Source: Rhodopseudomonas palustris (GTDB lineage: Bacteria; Pseudomonadota; Alphaproteobacteria; Rhizobiales; Xanthobacteraceae). Taken from it: a stretch of DNA of 61,633 nucleotides. Position 1 is the first letter of the stretch; every line of letters starts with the position of its first letter. The notes beneath the pieces were generated by a model that had not been told where the DNA came from, did no database searches, and worked only from the letters and a program-made list of their open reading frames with translations. Below, piece by piece: positions 55,993 to 61,633 of this stretch. The stretch covers positions 1 through 61,633 of the forward strand of contig JACRJB010000061.1 of NCBI GenBank assembly GCA_016215605.1, written 5' to 3'. Position numbers and translations under genes: made by a program.

Positions 55993-57153
55993 TCAGCGCC
56001 GGATTTCCAGAGCCGACAGGTAGCCGGCGATGTCGTCCGGATCGAACGACGTCCCGGTGCATTCGCCGACGCCGTCGGCGGGCGCCACCGGTAGGATCGG
56101 CGTGGCGCCGACCGCGGCGTCGTAGAGGTCCGGTCGAAACACCGCCTTGGCGGCGGCGAGCAGTTCGGCCGACAGCGGCGCCTGGCCCCAGCGCACCATC
56201 TGCGCGTAGTTCCACGCACCCTGCACCGGATCCGGCCGCGCCGCGGCCTCGCGCCCGACCAGCAGATAGCGGCTGGTCTCGCGATAGGCGCCGTCGGGCG
56301 ACACCTTCAGCCGGCCGTCGAGGGTGCGGCGGATCAGCTCCGGCGTCACCTCGATCCGACCCGGCGCGGTGAGGATGCTGCAGACCTCGTCGCGATTGGG
56401 GATGTGCTCGATGAACTGCGCGGCGCGCGCATGCGCCCGGATCAGCCGCAGCAGCGTGTCGGGATGGCCGTCGGCCCACGACGCGCGCACCGCCAGCATC
56501 TTCTCCGCCGCGCGCTGAAACAGCTCGCAGGTGAAGTGCAGGATGTGGCCGATGCCGAGATCGATCGCCACCGAATTCCACGGCGCGCCGACGCAGAAGC
56601 CGTCGAGATGCTTGTTGGCGAGGCTCTCGACCATGTAGGGCGGCGGCAGCACCACCAGCCGCAAATCCTCGTCCGGATCGACGCCGCCGGCGCCCATCCA
56701 GAACCGCAGGTCGTAATTGTGGCTGGAGAACGGGAACGTCATGCCGAAGATCAGCGGCTCCAGCCCGAGCGACCTGCGCTCGGCGACGACCCGCGCCAGC
56801 GCCCGCGCCGACACCAGCGGATCGGCGATGTCGCCGTCGACATTGGCGGCGATCGCGGCGTGGAGGTCCGGCGACACCGTGATGGCGTTGCCGTTGACGC
56901 CGAGGCCGAAGCCGGAAATCACCGGCACCTTGATGTGGCCGATGCCGAGGCTGGAAGCGACCGCCATCGGCGCGAGCAGATGCGCGGCGTCGAACAGGCC
57001 GATGTTGAACTTGTCGCGGACATTGGCCCAGGAGATCTCGCGCACCAGCTCGACCTCGAGCCCCTCGGCGGCGCAGAAGCCCTTGTCGACGGCGACGATC
57101 AGCGCCGCCGCGTCGGCCAGCGGGATGAATCCGATGCGCAGGCGCTCGCTCAT
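55993..57153 (-). CDS. nasS: NasS, cytoplasmic nitrate/nitrite sensor
   Basis: A 386-residue NrtA-like protein without a signal peptide, as expected for NasS, which holds NasT inactive until nitrate or nitrite binds. It starts MSERLRIGFIPLADAAALIV and keeps the ligand-region features FDAAHLLAPMAV and FCVGAPWNSVAIDLGIGH. The start overlaps the nasT stop (ATGA). A much longer upstream open frame is spurious. Confidence 0.92.
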   Translation of the reverse strand: MSERLRIGFIPLADAAALIVAVDKGFCAAEGLEVELVREISWANVRDKFNIGLFDAAHLLAPMAVASSLGIGHIKVPVISGFGLGVNGNAITVSPDLHAAIAANVDGDIADPLVSARALARVVAERRSLGLEPLIFGMTFPFSSHNYDLRFWMGAGGVDPDEDLRLVVLPPPYMVESLANKHLDGFCVGAPWNSVAIDLGIGHILHFTCELFQRAAEKMLAVRASWADGHPDTLLRLIRAHARAAQFIEHIPNRDEVCSILTAPGRIEVTPELIRRTLDGRLKVSPDGAYRETSRYLLVGREAAARPDPVQGAWNYAQMVRWGQAPLSAELLAAAKAVFRPDLYDAAVGATPILPVAPADGVGECTGTSFDPDDIAGYLSALEIRR

Positions 57154-57734
57154 TTCAGCATCTCCGACGCGGTGACCACCGACTGGGCGATCTCGGCGAT
57201 TTTCTTCTTCTCGTTCATGGCGGCGGTGCGCAGCAGCACGTAGGCCTGCTCTTCGCTCAGGCCCTTGGCCTTCATCAGAATGCCCTTGGCGCGGTCGATC
57301 ACCTTGCGGTCTTCCAGCGCGCTGCGGGCGCGGTGCAGCTCGGTCTCGAGATTGGCGAAGGCGTTGAAGCGCGAGATGCACAGATCGAGGATGTGTTTCA
57401 TCCGCTCCTTCTTCAGCCCGTCGACGATGTAGGCCGAGACGCCGGCGTCGACCGAGGCCTGGATCGAGGCGGTGTCGCTCTGGTCGACGAACATCGCGAT
57501 CGGCCGCTTCACTATCCGGGAGACCTGGAACATCTGCTCGAGCATGTCGCGGCTCGGGTTCTCGAGGTCGATCAGGATGACGTCGGGGTCGATCTCGTAG
57601 ATCCGCGCCAACAGATTGGTGGTCGCCGCCAGATAGGTGATCTGCGACATCCCGGCTTCGCGCAGCCCCTCGGTGAGAATCCCGGCGCGCACCGGGTTCT
57701 CGTCGACGATCACGATTTTCAGCAGCGGGTCCAT
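57150..57734 (-). CDS. nasT: NasT, ANTAR-domain antiterminator
   Basis: A 194-residue regulator. The pseudo-receiver half (KIVIVDENPVRAGILTEGLR, ILIDLENPSRDML) is followed by a C-terminal ANTAR RNA-binding domain (RSALEDRKVIDRAKGILMKA then KGLSEEQAYVLLRTAAMNEK). Freed from NasS by nitrate, it is expected to bind the nrtA leader hairpin and stop the terminator from forming. First gene of nasTS. Confidence 0.94.
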   Translation of the reverse strand: MDPLLKIVIVDENPVRAGILTEGLREAGMSQITYLAATTNLLARIYEIDPDVILIDLENPSRDMLEQMFQVSRIVKRPIAMFVDQSDTASIQASVDAGVSAYIVDGLKKERMKHILDLCISRFNAFANLETELHRARSALEDRKVIDRAKGILMKAKGLSEEQAYVLLRTAAMNEKKKIAEIAQSVVTASEMLK

Positions 57735-58044
57735 CGGCTAGTCCCGCGTCGTCATTGCGAGCCAACGGGTCGGCGCGTAGCGCCGCCCGATGACAGGCTC
57801 CGCGAAGCAATCCAGCTCCGTGCACTGGGCTGGATTGCTTCGTCGCTCCGCTCCTCGCAATGACGACAACAAAGGGCGTCTCCACGGCGCCAAAAGGTAA
57901 GACACGACAAACCACACTCCGGCGGCCAATTGAAGGAGAATTGCTGGGCGGCGCACAGGCCGACCGCCGATATTGACGGCGCAGGCGCGATCGGGTGGTG
58001 TGCGGCGAAACGCTTTCGCAATCCACAGTCCGGGACAAACGCTC
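57735..58044. other. 310-base gap between nasT and glpK
   Basis: It contains the family E repeat listed separately and about 180 further bases with no gene. The divergent promoters of nasTS and glpK must lie between 57866 and 58044. I see no consensus elements that decide them. Confidence 0.5.
57750..57865. repeat. Palindromic intergenic repeat, family E
   Basis: A 116-bp element that begins CGTCATTGCGAG and ends CTCGCAATGACG, with GAAGCAATCCAG...CTGGATTGCTTC inside. It is the only copy here and starts 15 bases upstream of the nasT ATG. Confidence 0.75.
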
Positions 58045-59547
<1,503 letters not shown>

Positions 59548-59555
59548 ATATCGGT

Positions 59556-59964
59556 CGTCATTCCGGGGCGCGAGCGAAGCGAGCGAGCCCGGAATCCATA
59601 ACCCCTGGCCTCAATGCGACAGGCCGGGATAGAGATCGGTCCAGTCCGGATTGTCCTCCTCGATCAAACGAATCTTCCAGTCCCGCCGCCATTTCTTCAG
59701 CTCTTTCTCGCGCGTGATCGCCGTCAGTGCATCGTCGTAGATTTCGAACCACACCAGCTTGTCGACGCCGTATCGCGACGTGAAGCTGTCGACTGCCTTG
59801 GTTCGATGCTCATAGACGCGGCGGACGATGTCGTTGGTCACGACGAGATACAGCGTGCCATGCTTGCCGCTGGCCATCAGATAGACGTAGTAAGCCATCG
59901 CCGATACAGGGAATATGGATTCCGGGCTCGCGCGCAGCTTTGCTGCACGCGCCCCGGAATGACG
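59556..59964. mobile_element. Family A palindromic repeat pair flanking a GIY-YIG gene
   Basis: The left half (CGTCATTCCGGGGCGCGAGC to GGAATCCATAACCCCTG, 59556-59606) and the right half (CAGGGAATATGGATTCCGGG to CCGGAATGACG, about 59907-59964) are the same halves that sit close together in other copies. Here a complete nuclease gene fills the spacer, an arrangement like REP sequences around a RAYT transposase gene. Confidence 0.7.
59611..59898 (-). CDS. Small single-domain GIY-YIG nuclease
   Basis: A 95-residue protein consisting only of a GIY-YIG (UvrC N-terminal/URI-like) domain. AYYVYLMASGKHGTLYLVVT holds the two Tyr-containing strands (YVY and LYL in place of GIY and YIG), then NDIVRRVYEHR with the catalytic Arg, YEIYDDALTAITREKELKKW with the metal-binding Glu, and a C-terminal NPDWTDLYP. 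The start is the ATG at 59898. A longer frame would translate repeat sequence. Its place within the repeat suggests that the nuclease acts on that repeat (inference). Confidence 0.85.
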   Translation of the reverse strand: MAYYVYLMASGKHGTLYLVVTNDIVRRVYEHRTKAVDSFTSRYGVDKLVWFEIYDDALTAITREKELKKWRRDWKIRLIEEDNPDWTDLYPGLSH

Positions 59965-59994
59965 GCCGTTGTCGTATATCGTATACTGTAGCAT

Positions 59995-60236
59995 ATCGGA
60001 TCGAAGCGCGTATGCGGGACCCCGGTTTGTTGGACCGCCTGAACCGGGGCCCCGGATCTGCGCAGCGGCATTGCATGCCGCAGCGCTTCCGGGGCACCAA
60101 GCATCGCGAGCGTTTGTTGCTCACCGCGTTCGTGAGCCATGACATCTGCGCCTGCCACGGCCGATCATTCCGCGCTTGAGCCGCACCGGCTGAATCGCCA
60201 CAATCGACGCATCGTCTTCAATTCCATGGCGCAGCC
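59995..60236. other. Structured non-coding gap before the glutathione S-transferase
   Basis: No gene. An AT-rich TATATCGTATAC stretch ends at about 59988. It is followed by CCCCGGTT/AACCGGGG (60020-60027 with 60042-60049) and a nested hairpin at 60050-60094: outer CCCCGGA/TCCGGGG, inner GCGCAGCGGCAT pairing with ATGCCGCAGCGC apart from one mismatch. Confidence 0.55.
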
Positions 60237-60869
60237 ATGATCCTGATCGGCCAATACGACTCCCCGTTCGTGCGCCGCGTCGCGATTGCGATGCGGCTGT
60301 ATGGGCTGGCGTTCGAGCACCAAGCGTGGTCGACCTTCGGCGATGCCGACAAGATCGCGCCGTTCAATCCGCTGCGCCGGGTGCCGACGCTGGTGCTGGA
60401 CGATGGCGAAGCGCTGATCGAAAGCACGGCGATCCTCGACTATCTCGATGAACTGGTCGGCCCCGGCGCCGCGATGATCGCGGAGTCCGGGCCGGCGCGC
60501 CGCCACGCCTTGAAAGTCTGCGCGCTGGCGACCGGGCTCGGCGACAAGGCGGTCAGCCTGGTCTACGAGCGCGTGCTGCGCCAGGCGCAATCCGAGGTCT
60601 GGGTGGCGCGCTGCGAGGCGCAGATCGGCGGCGTGCTCGACGTGCTGGAGACGCAGCGCGCCGCGATCGCGACGCCGTATTGGTCCGGCGACCGCATCGG
60701 CCACGCCGACATCGCGGTCGCCTGCGTGCTGCGCTTCACCGGCGAGGCGCATCCCGGGCTGCTCGATGCGGCGCGTCATCCCGCGCTGGTCTCCCATGCG
60801 GCGCGCTGCGAAGCGCTGTCGGCGTTCAGCGAGATCGTCCAGCCGCTGCTCCCGCCGCAGCCAGCGTAG
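60237..60869 (+). CDS. Glutathione S-transferase family protein
   Basis: A 210-residue GST. The N-terminal thioredoxin-like domain begins MILIGQYDSPFVRRVAIAMR, with the active Ser in DSPF. NPLRRVPTLVLDDGEALIES contains the cis-Pro and the Glu-Ser glutathione contact. The helical C-terminal domain includes RIGHADIAVACVLRF (N-capping box). Substrate unknown. Transcribed alone. Confidence 0.88.
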   Translation: MILIGQYDSPFVRRVAIAMRLYGLAFEHQAWSTFGDADKIAPFNPLRRVPTLVLDDGEALIESTAILDYLDELVGPGAAMIAESGPARRHALKVCALATGLGDKAVSLVYERVLRQAQSEVWVARCEAQIGGVLDVLETQRAAIATPYWSGDRIGHADIAVACVLRFTGEAHPGLLDAARHPALVSHAARCEALSAFSEIVQPLLPPQPA

Positions 60870-60979
60870 CGGCGCGCCAGTGCCGTGCCCACGCCGTGTC
60901 CACGCAAGTCGCGGCGGAGTGCGCCGGCGCCACGCTTCGTCCAGCGACGTGCGACTGAGCCGTCCACCAACCTCTCCAT

Positions 60980-61127
60980 CGTCATTCCGGGGCGCTCACG
61001 CAGTGAGCGAACCCGGAATCTATACCCCCTGGACTCGCGGTGACGTCCGACGCGGCACCGCTGCGAGCAAGCGTTGGCGTCGGTGGTTATGGATTCCGGG
61101 CTCGCGCTGCGCGCGCCCGGAATGACG
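60980..61127. repeat. Paired palindromic repeat, family A
   Basis: A 148-bp copy. The spacer begins TATACCCCCTGGACTCGCGG and ends GTCGGTGGTTATGGATTCCG. The spacer is related to that of the next copy, so these two are recent duplicates. Confidence 0.85.
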
Positions 61128-61175
61128 AACATGAAATCAGCAGGCGCCGGTGAGCTTCGCACGCAACCTCCCCGT

Positions 61176-61326
61176 CGTCATTCCGGGATGCGCTGCGCAG
61201 CAGCGCAGGCCCGGAATCCATAGTCCCTGGACTCGCGATGAGGCATCGCGCTCGCCAACCGAACTCATTCATGAACGTCAGTGGTTATGGATTCCGGGCT
61301 CGCGCTACGCGCGCCCCGGAATGACG
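61176..61326. repeat. Paired palindromic repeat, family A
   Basis: A 151-bp copy that shares spacer features CCCTGGACTCGCG and GTCAGTGGTTATGGATTCCG with the preceding copy. Confidence 0.85.
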
Positions 61327-61360
61327 ACCATTAAATCTTCGCGCGACGCACGCGATCGTC

Positions 61361-61390
61361 TTGACAAAATTCCTAAAAGGACTATAGTCC
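61361..61390 (+). promoter_or_regulatory. Near-consensus sigma-70 promoter with palindromic -10 region
   Basis: TTGACA (61361-61366), 16 bases, then TATAGT (61383-61388). The -10 lies inside a perfect palindrome GGACTATAGTCC (61379-61390). The spacer holds TCCT-AAA-AGGA (61371-61381). Overlap of palindromes with the promoter suggests repressor control. Confidence 0.7.
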
Positions 61391-61633
61391 GTCGCATCCC
61401 GCCCCGAGGAGAGGGGCGTTCGCGATCGTCACGATCGTGGGGCGGGAGGCGGTGGACGCGGGCGGCGTTCGAGTTTCCGAACGCGTCGGGGGTAACCCCG
61501 GCGAGGCGACGAAACTGACGGCCACGCCGAACGCGGACGGCGAAGTCGCGAAATCCCGGCGCATCGCCATGCGCAGGGAGCAGCGCCAAGCCCCGCCGAC
61601 CCGAAGGTGCGACGGCCGGCCCGAAAAGGCGGC
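61391..61633 (+). other. Untranslated-looking cassette after the promoter, cut by the window end
   Basis: 243 bases, rich in GC, with no convincing coding frame on either strand. I recall similar promoter-plus-leader cassettes as multicopy sequences in Bradyrhizobium and Rhodopseudomonas, but cannot verify that here. It may be the 5' part of a non-coding RNA or the leader of a gene outside the window. Confidence 0.45.

Overview
The window is a piece of a GC-rich alphaproteobacterial chromosome. It is almost certainly Rhodopseudomonas palustris or a very close relative in the Nitrobacteraceae. Three things support this: a hopanoid cluster with hpnN and hpnO, a dicarboxylate (pim-type) beta-oxidation operon next to a liv-type ABC transporter, and many short palindromic intergenic repeats. 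I see no tRNA, rRNA, CRISPR array, integrase or classical IS element.

Region 1 (1-16.2 kb), hopanoid synthesis. The overlapping genes hpnC-hpnD-hpnE-shc-hpnG make squalene from farnesyl diphosphate, cyclise it and trim the adenosyl side chain. They are followed by a LysR regulator, a phosphonoacetate hydrolase and an orphan PstS-like protein. Then hpnH and ispH lie on the minus strand, and hpnN (hopanoid RND transporter) and hpnO (aminotransferase) on the plus strand. The phosphonate cassette thus sits between two halves of a hopanoid cluster.

Region 2 (16.2-23.8 kb), mixed: a double-domain universal stress protein, an orphan hybrid sensor kinase, a GMC oxidoreductase, an M20 amidohydrolase, and a ferritin-like stress gene (DUF892/YciE) preceded by a perfect EcfG-type promoter.

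Region 3 (24-43.3 kb), dicarboxylate and fatty-acid catabolism. Four tandem paralogous periplasmic binding proteins lie beside one livM-livH-livF-livG core. An IclR regulator is divergent from pimF-pimA-pimB-pimC-pimD and a short-chain dehydrogenase. A 17-bp palindrome in the divergent promoter is the probable operator. Palindromic repeats occupy four of the gaps in this operon.

Region 4 (43.8-57.7 kb), nitrate assimilation, all on the minus strand: nasT-nasS, then nrtA-nrtB-nrtD, two single-domain globins, an FAD reductase, nirA, an Fe-S/FNR-type reductase and nasA. The nrtA leader carries a sigma-54-like promoter, a hexaloop ANTAR hairpin and an overlapping strong terminator. This is a complete-looking NasT antitermination switch. 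nasA, the last gene, has an in-frame amber codon inside its N-terminal [4Fe-4S] motif, so nitrate reductase may be dead in this strain.

Region 5 (57.7-61.6 kb): glycerol kinase, a small GIY-YIG nuclease gene lying between two halves of the main palindromic repeat, a glutathione S-transferase, two more repeat copies, and a non-coding cassette with a near-consensus sigma-70 promoter that runs off the end of the window.
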